Assembly: GCF_022539315.1 (NCBI RefSeq)
Contig: NC_066326.1
Coordinates: 17,314,601 to 17,378,600, forward strand
DNA: 64,000 bases
Reading direction: 5' to 3'
DNA from: Serinus canaria
Lineage: Eukaryota; Chordata; Aves; Passeriformes; Fringillidae
This document shows, piece by piece, positions 24,801 through 35,036 of this stretch (positions within the stretch are counted from its first letter, which is position 1; each line of letters starts with the position of its first letter). The notes beneath the pieces were generated by a model. It ran no database searches. It was given only the letters and a program-made list of their open reading frames with translations, and was not told the origin of the DNA. The position numbers and the translations under genes are program-made.

Positions 24801-27800
24801 CAGTAGGGTTTTGCCAGAGAACCATCAGAGCTGCAGCAGATTCCTCTTGGTGGGGTTTAAGTTGCAGGTCAGATGCACGAATCAGCCACCTAAACCCAGG
24901 AATGTGCTCCAGGATGATGCCTGGAGAATATTTATATCTGTATTCATCACAGCTACTGGTGCAAGTGTTGGTCAGTCACACACAGATTTCAGCTCCATTT
25001 GTCTCAGGTTTGATGCCAAACCAGCAAAGAGAAATGAATGTTCTTGCTCCTCTTCCCTTTTTTTCTCCTTTCCCTCCATTGAAAGTGTTGCCCCAGTGGA
25101 GATGTCACCCCACGGGCTGTACCTGCAGCACCAGCAGCTCTCTATTCTTACACAATAATTCAAGTGAAGATATAACTGTGGGTCATCTCCATACATTAGA
25201 TATATTTAAAAGCATACTTATTTCATTTGCATAATTAATACTTAGACTAAATTCTCCTTTTCTGAGCTCAAGTGTGTTGAATGTTAATGGAGCTGCATTT
25301 GCAGGGTCCTGAGGGAGATGGGAACTGGGGCCTGATGTGATTTGTTGTGGAGCAAAACCCTCCAAAGGCAAAAGCCTTGGACTTCCTGTGTGTCACTGCT
25401 GGAACCCTGCAGGAAAAATGCACTTTTTTTGTTTTCTAGGCTTTATTTCTAGAGCCTGTCCTGTTGGGATGTTTGTGAAGTCAGACCAGGAGCTGGTTCT
25501 GTGTGTTTTTAAGTGTGATAGAGGAAAGTTTAATTGATACTTTATTAAAATTTTAGCTGCTAAAACCCTTCCCAAAATTGATGCTAGTCTAAAACATTTC
25601 CTGACTTATCCCCAGGCTTTGAGAAATACTGAAATTTTTGTTGTTGTAAGGTGGGAAACTGGCAGTTGGCTTTTAAATTGTTGTAGAATGTCCTTCTAAT
25701 GAGACAGGGGTTTGTTTTGTGTTTTAAAAGGTGATTGTGGTGCTTAAAAAAAAAAAAAAATGTTGGTTTTTTTTTTTCATTAGATGACAGAAAGTCTCCC
25801 AGCAAGATATTTTTGGTATAATCTCTTAAGTAATTGATGTGTCCTCAATTAGTGTGTGAGTAACACAGCCAGCAAGTCACCATCCCAGCAGAATTTTAAA
25901 ATGATGTTAAATGGCATCAGACCAAAATATTTATCCTCTTTCCTCAAATTGGATAATTTATTTATTCAAATAAATAATGAACAGGGCAAGTACTGAATGT
26001 CACTGGTGGGCCAAGCAGTAAATTTCACTTTGCCTGTAAATGTTGGTTGGTGACCTGCAGATGCCCATCAGAGATCCCTTTGGTAAAAAAGCTCCTTGGT
26101 GAGGAGGCATGGAAGAATGTAAAGCAGAGGGAAGGAGAAGCAGCAGTTTTGGGTTTTATTTGTGAAATACCAAATTTTATGTGTGTTGGGTTATACCCTC
26201 CATCAGGTGGATGGCAGGAAAAACATCACTGCAGGAGTTCTCTGCACTGCCTTTCATGTCTCAGCCTTGCTTCAGTAAGAACAATGCCATTTGTCTGCCA
26301 GATAAATGGAGTGAGCCCAGCACTGAGCAAAGCTGTGAGAGCTGCAAGAGCAGGGGCTGAAGGCAGTAGGCAAAGCCTTGCTCCTTTTAGCTGACAAATT
26401 AGTCTGGGGAGCATTCCCTGGGGTGAGGAAGGCTTTACAAACCCTGATAAAAAGAAGTGCCCCTTCCTAGGAAGTTCCCAAGATCCTAGAAGGGACTCCA
26501 GGTGCAGACCCTTGTGTGTTCTCCTGTGGATCTTGTCTCTTGGAGTATCCTGGTTTGTGTCCATAGGGAGTCTGTGTCCTTAAAACAGGACCTGGGCTGG
26601 TTGGGGGAGCAGAGATGAGGGAATGAAGAAAGGAGGTGAAACCTGGTGCAGGTTTTGTGCCTTTCCCAGTGGGATTTTAGTCCCCTTTTGGATCCAGCCT
26701 CCAGCTCTTTCTCTTCACAGCTTTAGTGACTTTTCCCTTGAGGCTGAGAGGGTTGGGAGGAGAAGGGTTAACTTGCTGAGGAGCTGTTCCAGGCACATGC
26801 CCTGAGTGTAGGTGCTGTTATGAGAGCTGTGATGAATTAGGTGATTCCCTCTCACACCAGAAGAGGAATGAATTAACAGCAGAGAACTGGAAGGCACCCT
26901 TATTTACCAGGCAGAGGGACAGCAGGCTCCCAGAAAGGCCCTGTCAGAGTCCCTGGCTTGTCACACGGGTTTCTGGAGGTGGGAAGCAGGTGAGAGTCTG
27001 ATGGAGAAGCTTTTCATGAACTTAACCACAGCTGAGAAACTTAAACCATTCCATCTTCCTGGTGGCTCTGGCTCTCAGCTCACTTTTAAAGACAAATCAT
27101 TATTGATCCACCAGAATCCTTCTCAGACATTCTTTCGTGTCCCCCTCACAGGGAGATGGTCCTGCACTGATTTCTGAGCCACTGCAGACCCCACAGACCT
27201 GCAGGTGTCTCCTGCTCCTTTGGCAGTGGAGAAGGTGCTTGGAGGTGGAGCTGGATCCCCAGCTGATGTGTTTCTCCTCAGGAAGGTGCTCTGCAGGGAA
27301 AAGCTGCTTCCTTTGTACAATCTGATGAGCTGCTATTGGAATGGGCCCTGGGGAGTCCTGCAGATGTGGTGGAAGGGCTGGAGGGGAGAGGGCAGAAAAA
27401 GCTTGTGAAAGCTGACTGGGAGCCTTGGTTTTGTATTATTTGGGGTGACAGGCAAACCTTTTCTTGGGCCATTTCTTAGGAAGAAATGAGTCTCAGAAGA
27501 ATAGCAAATAAGAGCCAGGAGAACTCTTTTGCAGTTCTCTTTTTTGCCCTCTATTTCAGCCCTTCAAAACTTCAAGTTTATTTTTATCCCTACCTGGGAC
27601 TCCCTCTGCAGAGCTGGTGACTTCAGCCTACTGGGACCTTGCTCTTCCTTCTTGTGAAAGCTCTGCAGCCCCTGTAGGAAATGCATCTTTTTTGTCTTCT
27701 GCATGGTTTGTACAATTTTTAGGTGCTGACACAGTATAATTAAAATTGAAGAAGGTAGGGAAGGCATTTAGAAACAGTAATTACTGGTATGTCAGTAACA

Positions 27801-29165
27801 AAATTAGTGGGAAGCAAGTGTGAAAAGATAAATCATCCTTCTGTGAGCAGCTTTGGTGGATGCCTGTGCCTATGGGCTTGAAATGTTATGGTTGAGCTGC
27901 AGGACCACAGATGGACCTGTAAAGTCTCTGAATCTCAGTGAGGGAGTTAGCTGATCTTCCCTTGGCATATTAAATACTCATCAATTAATTGATCACACAT
28001 TGATATGCTGGTGCTGATCATGCAAGCCCAGTGTGGGTGGTTGCATCACCAGAGGTGTGGGCCACGAAAGCATCTGTGAAGGTTTGCTCTGGGCTCCCAG
28101 CACAAGAACCCTTCAGCTCTGCTGAATATGGATGAGCCTCCCTTGCTTGTTAGCCTGAAGCCTGCAGGGCTGTTTGAACAGTTTTGGCAGAACTTGGTTT
28201 TCCAGGATCAAAGAAACCTGAGCCAGAGCTTAGCTCGGCTCTGGCTGCTGCTTCTGCAGCACTGCAAAGGAAAACAAATAATACTCAGTTTGCTTTCAGG
28301 CTCTGTAAACCTGCCTGTTGGAGCTGAGTTTCAAAGTCAGATTCTAGTCAAGTGCTGTAGGAAAATACATGAAGGTTTTTCTGCCTTTTGTTCTTGTTAT
28401 TTTTTTTTTTAAATGAAGATGTTGAACATTGTCTGCTCTGTTTTCTTTCTTCCTTTTTTTTTGTTTGTTTTTTGTTTTGTTTGAACGGAGCTGCTTGGAT
28501 CTCTGTCAGTTGTGTTAAGATAAGCACACAGGTAGTTACTGTGCCCTGATCATCCAGCTTTGGCAATCAAATCTTCACAACTCAAAAATTACTGGTTTTA
28601 TTTCAAAAAAGCTTCCAACCAGTGTTAGTAAGCTACGTGTTTCAATGTTTATGCATTTAGGTTTACAAAAGCTTTACAAAGACACAAAATGCTCTGCAAA
28701 AGCTATGTACTTTGAATTTTGAAGTCAATCCCAGCCTTGACTGCCACTGCAGAGCGAGTGGAGCCCGTGTGCCTCGGGAGGAGCTCTCCAGGCAGGTGGA
28801 GCAGCATTCTGAGAAACAAGAGCTGCAAACACATTCCAGTCCAAATTCTGAGTGTGTGAAATCAGACTGTACACCAAAGAGGCTTCGAACCTGAGAAATA
28901 CCTGATCAGCATAACAAAATCTTGGGAGCTGCAGCTCATTGTGCCTCTTTCTGCTGTTGGAACCAGAGCTGACATGAACTTTGTTTGCACTGAATGATCC
29001 AAAGGGAAATATTGGATTCTGACCCTGCATGGGCTCATTACCATTGAGACAGATGGGATACATTAGAGTTTCCATTTCTTGTTTCACTGAAGTAATAAAT
29101 GGTAGCTTTTTTAATAGTTTATGTTCATGAAGCACTATGATTTTTATTGCACTTCAGTGAGATTT
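24801..29165. other. Unique non-coding DNA, no gene seen
   Basis: No supportable gene, RNA or sizeable mobile element. A/T homopolymer runs occur near 25746-25780. Open frames are short and overlapping. Confidence 0.6.
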
Positions 29166-29219
29166 GCAAGCTGCCATTGAAATAAAAACCAAAAAAAAAA
29201 AAAAAAAAAAAAAGCAAGC
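29166..29219 (+). repeat. A23 run with upstream AATAAA and flanking 6-bp repeat
   Basis: GAAATAAAAACC is followed by 23 consecutive A (29191-29213). The word GCAAGC occurs just before this module (29166-29171) and directly after the A run (29214-29219). Polyadenylation signal, A tail and flanking direct repeat together resemble a minute retroposed mRNA 3' end. With only about 19 non-A bases between the repeats, a chance simple repeat is at least as likely. Confidence 0.35.
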
Positions 29220-29927
29220 GATTGTAAAGCTGAGAGAAGATTTTAACAATACTCAGCCCAGATTATCTAAGATAATGTTGAATTTTGCCATTTCCCCTTC
29301 CCTGTTCAGCAGCTTTTCCCAGGAGCTCGTGCTGCTGCTTTGTCTTTGGGCTGTGTGCAAACCACCCAGGCGCTTCGTGTGCCTCTTCGGGCAGGGCAGT
29401 GATGCAGAGATCCCTGCAAATGCTGGCATTCCAAAAGGAATTCTGAGATTTCAGGTGCTCTCCTCTTCCCTTTGTCTTCTTCACTGCCTACCAAGCTCCC
29501 TTGAGCAGCCCCTGCAGGGGGTGGCCAGGTGAGTCACCTGCTGATGGTGTGCCAGCGATGCTGGTGGCAGGGCTGCGCGGGGCTGATTGCCCCATTGTGG
29601 TGCTGAGCGCTCCTGAGCAGGGGGCTGCAGGCTCACAGCAGAGCCTGCCTCTCATCCAGACCTCCCCAGGGGCACATCAGCCCTCCTTTGTTCCCTGGCT
29701 TTGATTTAAACCTCTCTGCTGTGCTCTAAAGGTGCAGCAGGAACAATAACTCGAGCGAATCAGCTCGTAAAGCTGAGGAGTATTGATCTGTGTCCTGTAG
29801 AATTAGAAATTACTGGCTTGGAGAACAGTTTGCTGCCCTGAGAATCCCTGCTTTGCCTTTGTGTGCCGTGCTAAAGTCTTCCCATGACAAATGAGAGTTT
29901 CCTTCCACAGCTCCCTGCCAGGAGCTC

Positions 29928-30240
29928 GCAGCCAGGTGGGGGTCGGTCTCTTCTCCCAAATAACAAGGGATGAGCAAGAGGAAACGGCCTCAGGTTGCAC
30001 CAGGGGAGGTTTCTGTTGGATATTGGGAAAGATTTCTTCACTGAAAGAGCAGCCAGGCACTGGAACAGGCTGCTCAGGGCTGTGGCTGGATCATCCATCA
30101 TTCCATCAAGCCCTGTGGATGTGGCACTTGGGAACAGGGCTCGGTGGTGAACGTGGCAGTGCTGCATTAACAGCTGGATCCAATGACCTTGGAGTGTATT
30201 CCAGCCATCCCATGAGTCCTGTTGGTTTCTTATCCCTAAT
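29928..30240 (+). mobile_element. CR1 LINE fragment, plus strand
   Basis: Matches the 3' region of avian CR1 as I know it: CAAGAGGAAACGGCCTCAGG, then TTGCACCAGGGGAGGTTT, TTGGATATTGGGAAAGATTT, CTTCACTGAAAG and CACTGGAACAGGCTGCTCAG. These are followed by a diverged GATGTGGCACTTGGG segment and a weak 3' end near 30190-30240, where the usual GATCTTxxAGGTC end has become TGACCTTGGAGTG. No coding capacity remains. It belongs to a different CR1 subfamily from the copies at 17.3, 31.7, 56.0 and 63.4 kb, because its 3' segment carries the GATGTGGCACTT block rather than the GACAGTGGAAGGTGTCCCTGCC block. Both ends are approximate. Confidence 0.87.
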
Positions 30241-31580
30241 CTCCATGTCTGGAAAAGCCAGACTATTCATGCCCACGCTCTCTCAGTGAGCAGTTCCTGT
30301 CACAAATTTCAGGTGTTGAGGAAGCTGGGCTGCCACTCGAGCTTTTGTGTCCCCTGTCACAGCTCCTGTGTTCCACTGGCGGTGAAAACCTGGGGGCTGG
30401 GTTTGGTTATATCATATTTACATAGGTTCTAAAACCACAGCATATTGTAATGAGTGGTAAAAAGCATCTTCAGATGCTCCAGAAGAGTTTATTTTGTCTA
30501 TAAACTTACTCTCTGAGAAGGCAACATTTATTATTGCATCACACCAATTAGGTGTGTGGACTGTAAGGAAGCAGATTTCATTTAAAAAGAAGGGAAAAAA
30601 AAAAGAGGAATCCTTTTTCCACTTCCAAGGGAAAATGTCTGCTCCATACAGAGTATTCCTCTGCAATCCTGCTTATAGGATAGTGCAATAAAATCCACAT
30701 TTTCCATTTGGCAGCAGTGAGCATGGGTCACTCTGGAAATCCCTGAAAGTTTTTTATTTTGCTAGTTTAGGGGAAGGAAAGCAAGTAAATGAAAAGATGA
30801 AGACCAAGCCTGCTGTAAAGCTTGTTACTGATTCGAAATGGTCATTTGGAGACAGTTGAAAATGGACTTATTAAAACCCCAAACAATCACCTTCTCCCCT
30901 GCTCACCCAAAAATTGACCATTTGTTTCATTTCTGAGTGAAGCTCAATCTCAAGCAGTGAGAGTAAGAAGTGAGAGTGGAGTGTGTGGCAAGACAAAATG
31001 TCCACTCTTAGGCTGAACACGTGGGTACCTAAAATGGGACCAGAGAAATTTTAAATGAAGTGAATGTATCCTTGCTTTGAAATGTGGGGCACGCTGTTAT
31101 GTGTGACCCCAGTGGGAAATCTGATATATTCCCTTGGCTTGTGGAAATAGGGCTGGTGAAGAAATATGTCTTTGTGTCACAATAGCTGGGTCCTTGTTAA
31201 CCCTTTCACTCCTTAAACTCAGGCTGGAGATTTATCTGGAGACAAGGGCCATGTGTCCTCAGTGGGAAATAATCAAACTGTCTGACAGAAGTGTTTTGGG
31301 TCCAGTGGTTGAATGGGCTGTGATTAGCTTGGTCCCCTATGGATGGAAAACTTTATGGCCTTTTATATGCTGGAAATAAATCCAGCCTGTTTCATAAGTG
31401 TGTATTTAGTGTGCCACTAGAAATGTATCAAATAGCAAATATAATGTGCTATTCACATGAGAAATATTTGGGGGAATATGTTCTTTGGAGCCCCTGGCAC
31501 TTAGCACAATATAGGAGGTTCTGTTTGGGAGTGAGATTTACTGCTAAGGGAACAAGAAATTATGAAAGTCTGCTAAGATT
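30241..31580. other. Unique non-coding DNA, no gene seen
   Basis: No gene can be supported. A long plus-strand open frame starts at 31339 and runs through the duplicated block at 31581 into the CR1 at 31735. Its first part has no recognisable domain, and the second half is CR1-derived. Confidence 0.55.
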
Positions 31581-31688
31581 GAAAATATTAAAAATTTTGT
31601 TGCTTTTCGCCATGGCAATTTGTACTTATGGTTTTCCCTTAAACAGCTTGAGCAGTTTTGTGCTTTTCTGTTGGTGGTTTGGTTTTTC
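31581..31688 (+). repeat. Dispersed duplicated block, copy A
   Basis: This block matches 33695-33802 base for base over most of its length, in the same orientation and 2,114 bases apart. The shared core includes GCCATGGCAATTTGTACTTA followed by TGGTTTTC and a T-rich end. From ATG at 31612 it reads MAICTYGF and then a hydrophobic run (LSSFVLFC), which could be a chance frame or a relic of a signal-peptide or membrane segment. A CR1 fragment begins within about 50 bases of its right end, so the original extent of this copy may have been cut. I do not recognise the family. Confidence 0.8.
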
Positions 31689-31734
31689 CTTTTGGTTTAA
31701 AAGTTGTACCCCAAAACCAAACAGAGAAGCTGCC

Positions 31735-32068
31735 AGGAGACCCAGCTGGGCTCTTCCAGTGCCTGAAGGAGCCCACAAGGGAGATGGAGAGAGACTTTTC
31801 ACAGGGGATGGAAGGACAGGACACAGGGAATGGCTTCCCACAGCCAGAGGGCAGGGATGGATGGGAGATTGGGAAGGAACCCCTCCCTGGGAGGGTGGGC
31901 AGGCCCTGGCACAGGGTGCCCTGGATCCCTGGCAGTGCCCAAGGCCAGGCTGGACACTGGGGCTTGGAGCAACCTGGGACAGTGGAAGGTGTCCCTGCCC
32001 AGGGACTTGTTGGAACTTGGTGATGTTTAAGGTCCTTTCTGCCCCAGGCCTTTCTGTGATTCCATGCT
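31735..32068 (+). mobile_element. CR1 LINE fragment, plus strand
   Basis: The 3' portion of an avian CR1 element: GATGGAGAGAGACTTTTCAC, GGACAGGACACAGGGAATGG, GGGTGGGCAGGCCCTGGCAC, GGATCCCTGGCAGTGCCC, CCTGGGACAGTGGAAGGTGT and a final TTTCTGTGATTCCATG, which is the decayed form of the CR1 terminal ATTCTATG repeat. Only the 3' end is present, so there is no reverse transcriptase domain. It closely parallels the copies at 17.3, 56.0 and 63.4 kb, pointing to one subfamily. The 5' truncation point lies just downstream of the dispersed block at 31581-31688. The start is approximate to about 20 bp. Confidence 0.9.
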
Positions 32069-33460
32069 GCTGCTTGTCTGGGCTCTCTGAGGCCAGACCA
32101 TGGCTGGTGAGCGCTGCCCTGCCCTGGCTGGGGGAGCAGGACCCAGCAGCAGCTCCTGCTCTTGGGCAGCTTTTATTTGGTGAGACTGCTCCCAGCCAAG
32201 GGTGATGCACAGAGACATCTCCCAGCTCCCAGATGGAAATGAGGGCAGAGTTAGAGAGGAGCAAATGACTTTTGGTGGAGGGGAAGGAGGGCTGTGCTTG
32301 GCTTCAGCCGCAGCTTGCAGTGGAAAAGCAAGCAGCTCTTTGGGGTCTCTTTGCAGCCCTGTTAGAGGCTCAGAAATGGCTTTTCTGGGAGTGCTGCAGG
32401 TGCCTGAGGAGCCATCCTCAGTTCAGGCAGCAAATCAAAACCAAACCTTGCTTGTGCTGCACATTCCAGGGGTTGGAGGTACCTGGGAGAGTGGGGCTTT
32501 TCCCAGGGCTCATTAACTGCAGGAATGGTGACAGCAGTGGGGAAATTGCTGTCTGGAGGGATCCATGGGGGAAAACTGGGATTATAATGATGCCACTACT
32601 TATAAATCACAGGTAATGCCCTCTCACACCAACACAAGCAGCACGTGCAGGGGTTTAGTTTGGGTGGCAGCTCTTGCTTCCAGTAAATCTCACTTGCTGC
32701 AAGCCTGATGCATTTCTACCTTTGCCTGCAGTTGCTGAAAAATAGCTCTGATGGTTTGCCAGCTTGTGTTTGTTGTCTCATTTCTCCGTGTTGTGAGGAC
32801 TAATAATGGAGTTTTATCTTGGTTTGCAGCTTCTTTAATTTGGTATGTGGGTGCTTGTTGTGTAAAGTCAAATATTTGCCATCAAGTGGAATTTGCAGTC
32901 ATCTTAAAGCATTTTCACCATTTAATCATCACTGATAAATTTCTCTGAGCACCCTGTGCAAACCCTTCTAAGATCCTGTGAATGCTGAAGCCTCTGAGGA
33001 TCTGGATGTTGATGGGCTCAAATGAGGGCCAAAAATCCCTCAAAAGTGTAATATGTCACTTACAATTCTTTATACCACATCTCACAGTGTGATATATCTG
33101 CATTTATTCTGTGAATGACACATTTTACCAAAAAAAACGTTATTCAAGGCCTCCAAACCGCTTTATGAGTAGCATTTTTGCATGTATTTGCATTTAATAT
33201 CTCCAATCTCTGGTACAACAGAAGTCATGTTACATTTTCTGTAGTTCATGGCAGGGGTTTTATTCCCTTGGATCTCTCTTCCATTTTTCTCTTGTCAACA
33301 TGCATACTTTATCAGAACAAGAAGACAAATAATATTACAGAGTTAGAACATTTAAAACAGGATCATTTTATGCCTGTATTTCCTCAAGCACTTGTTCATC
33401 TGGTTGGAAATTATCTTGAGCAATGGTTTATGCTGCTGTGTGCCCCAAACTGGAGCTTTC
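32069..33460. other. Unique or unassigned DNA, no gene seen
   Basis: No recognised element. A 136-codon plus-strand open frame at 33178-33588 begins in AT-rich sequence and runs into the local duplications at 33461. It shows no domain I recognise. Parts of this interval could be old ERV internal sequence belonging to the structure that ends at 35420, but nothing in the sequence proves this. Confidence 0.5.
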
Positions 33461-33570
33461 TCTGCACAGAAAGGAATTCACTAAACCCCAAAATCTCTAA
33501 TCCACAGCAAGGAATTCCAGGGGTGTTTCCTCTGCACAGAAAGTCAGTAAAGCCAAGAGTCTCTAATCAT
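33461..33570 (+). repeat. Imperfect direct repeat, about 70-bp spacing
   Basis: TCTGCACAGAAAG occurs at 33461 and again 70 bases later at 33531. Each copy is followed by a diverged ...AAA..C...A...TCTCTAATC segment (33495-33503 and 33560-33568). The two copies are roughly 40 bases each, separated by unrelated sequence. Confidence 0.75.
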
Positions 33571-33682
33571 AAGGGAACTTGTTTTTGAGAAACAAGATGT
33601 TTTACAGAGGTAAAAAAAGGCTTTCTCAGAGGAGATTTAAGCTAAAATGTCTTTTTATGGTTGTGAAAATAGTGGTGACTGA
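33561..33682 (+). repeat. About 270-bp-spaced duplication, first copy
   Basis: Matches 33831-33955 with substitutions and small indels. Shared words are CTAATC, GGAACTT, TTTTACAGAGGTAAAA, TCAGAGGA, GATTTAxGCT and ATGGTTGTGAAAATAGTGGTG. The end of this copy leads directly into the dispersed block at 33695. The arrangement suggests an old tandem duplication of about 270 bp in which the second copy is incomplete. Confidence 0.85.
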
Positions 33683-33694
33683 TTATGAAATTCT

Positions 33695-33802
33695 GAAAAT
33701 TTTACAAATTTTGTAGCTTTTTGCCATGGCAATTTGTACTTATGGTTTTCTCTTAAGCAACTTGAGTAGTTTTGTGCTTTTCTGTTTCTGGTTTTGGTTT
33801 TT
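33695..33802 (+). repeat. Dispersed duplicated block, copy B
   Basis: Partner of 31581-31688. From ATG at 33726 it again reads MAICTYGF followed by a hydrophobic stretch (LSSFVLFC), then a short frame containing an Asn-Gly-Thr glycosylation-type site that stops at about 33887. Upstream of the ATG the frame is closed by a stop. Conservation of the first eight codons may only reflect DNA identity. Family not recognised; an ERV internal segment is one possibility. Confidence 0.8.
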
Positions 33803-33830
33803 TTGGAGGGGGTGTGTGTGTGTTTTTTTA

Positions 33831-33955
33831 CCCCTAATCTATAATAATGGAACTTTTCTTTTAAACCAAGACATTTTACAGAGGTAAAACCCCCTTGTCA
33901 GAGGAAATTTAGGCTGAAATACATCCTAATGGTTGTGAAAATAGTGGTGCCTGAT
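33831..33955 (+). repeat. About 270-bp-spaced duplication, second copy
   Basis: Second copy of the block at 33561-33682 (see shared words there), separated from it by the dispersed block B and a GT-rich stretch. Immediately downstream lies GAGGTAAGG (a splice-donor-like word at 33966-33973) and, 60-100 bases later, a strong polypyrimidine-AG at 34041-34067. Confidence 0.85.
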
Positions 33956-34040
33956 GGGTATCTTGAGGTAAGGTGATTTTTGGCAAACTCTAAGCTAGCA
34001 TAATCATCTTTTGTGCTACTACACTAAGGAATGAAGTTGT

Positions 34041-34067
34041 TTTTTCCCGTTTTCCTCTCTTTTTTAG
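34041..34067 (+). promoter_or_regulatory. Strong splice-acceptor-like polypyrimidine-AG
   Basis: A run of about 25 pyrimidines (TTTTTCCCGTTTTCCTCTCTTTTTTAG, one interrupting G) ends in AG at 34066-34067. Before the solo LTR inserted, the next bases would have been TATAGCAAACCCCC, now at 34692 onwards. It may have served as a splice acceptor for subgenomic RNA of the host ERV or for an unknown transcript; chance T-richness is also possible. Confidence 0.3.
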
Positions 34068-34696
34068 TATAGTGTGAAAAATGCCAATCGCTCGTTTTTT
34101 AAATTTAAAAGTTTAATGGTAATAAAATGGTTATAAAAATAGTAATATAATTAGGGTAATAATAATTTAGGCAATTTGGATTAGGACAGTATGAGACAAT
34201 AGAAACAAAGAGTTATGGATGGTCCTGGTACCTCTTTCTGGGCAGCACAAGCCCGAAGAAGGCCCCAGGTTAACAGAGGATTTACCCTCCCAAACAATAA
34301 CCTGTTGCACATTCACACATCTCATACACGGTGCATAAATTCCATTCAAACACTGGATTCTGTCTGGGCAGTGCCAGCTTCTTCCTCTGAATCCTAAAGG
34401 CACCTCCAATCCCAAGTGAGGCAGGAAGAAGTTAATTTCTTCTGATAATGGGGCAATAAATTCTTTTTCTCTGAAAGACACAGGTGTCCTGTGGCTGCTG
34501 TCTCACTGTGAGTCTTTCTTTAAAAAAAGTAACTTACAGCAGAGTTTTTATTTTAATATTATGGTATAACCTAAAACTATATTGAACACACTGCTTAAGA
34601 AAATTAATACAGCATCACTTTCTAACACAACACATATAAGGTTCATTTGAATATTTGCAAGAAGCCACTCATAAACCAGGCATTTTTCACCTATAG
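34068..34696 (+). mobile_element. Solo LTR of an endogenous retrovirus, with 5-bp target duplication
   Basis: The LTR proper spans 34073-34691 (619 bp). It begins TGTGAAAAATGCC and ends GGCATTTTTCACC, a 13-bp terminal inverted repeat with one mismatch (the expected final A has become C). The 5-bp word TATAG lies directly outside each end (34068-34072 and 34692-34696) as a target-site duplication. An AATAAA at 34455-34460 suggests plus orientation. No internal retroviral genes lie between LTR ends, so this is a solo LTR left by recombination. From memory it resembles a repeat family common in passerine genomes. A 5-bp duplication is usual for ERVL-type elements but not exclusive to them. It interrupts sequence that continues at 34697 into the 3' part of another ERV. 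Confidence 0.92.
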
Positions 34697-35036
34697 CAAA
34701 CCCCCACCAGAGGGGAAGCAGCACAGTTATCCTACTTGTGGCTGCTGGGGCAGGTTGGGAACACCTCCAGAGAGCAGGATGTGTGTTGGGACAGCCAGGG
34801 AGGAGCTGCAGCCGCTCTGCTCCTGCATCCTGGGCTCAGGGGCAGCTCCAGGGCTGTCAGAACCCAGCACATCCCTCTGGCTGCCCTGGAGGGCTCGAGT
34901 CCCTGCCAGGGGGCTCAGAGACCTTAGCACAGAGCACCAGACCACCGTGCCTTTGATTTTGACCCATGGAAAAAAATTACCAACCTTATATGAGGAATTA
35001 CAAGCCATGAAAGTTTAAGTAGAATGACAGTTAGTT
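34697..35036 (+). mobile_element. Probable 3' internal segment of an endogenous retrovirus
   Basis: This G+C-richer block runs directly into the LTR at 35037. It contains GGAAGCAGCACAGTTATCCT, a CTGGGGCAGGTTGGGAACAC segment and a TTTGATTTTGACCCATGG...GGAATTACAAGCCATG tail, an arrangement I recall as preceding this LTR type in other passerine copies. No protein domain is evident, and it is probably 3' untranslated or decayed coding sequence. Absence of a target duplication directly around the LTR supports the idea that the element extends upstream through this block. The left boundary is hidden by the solo LTR insertion, and no matching 5' LTR is seen in the window. Confidence 0.55.

Noticed and set aside
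23721..25234. Several open frames of 123-366 codons across the TTCC array
   Set aside because: They exist on both strands because a 4-bp pyrimidine repeat has no stop codon; translations are pure low-complexity serine/proline/leucine or lysine/glutamate/glycine/arginine.
31339..32205. 288-codon plus-strand frame
   Set aside because: It crosses from unassigned DNA through a duplicated block into a CR1 fragment; the second half is CR1 3' sequence that is not protein-coding.
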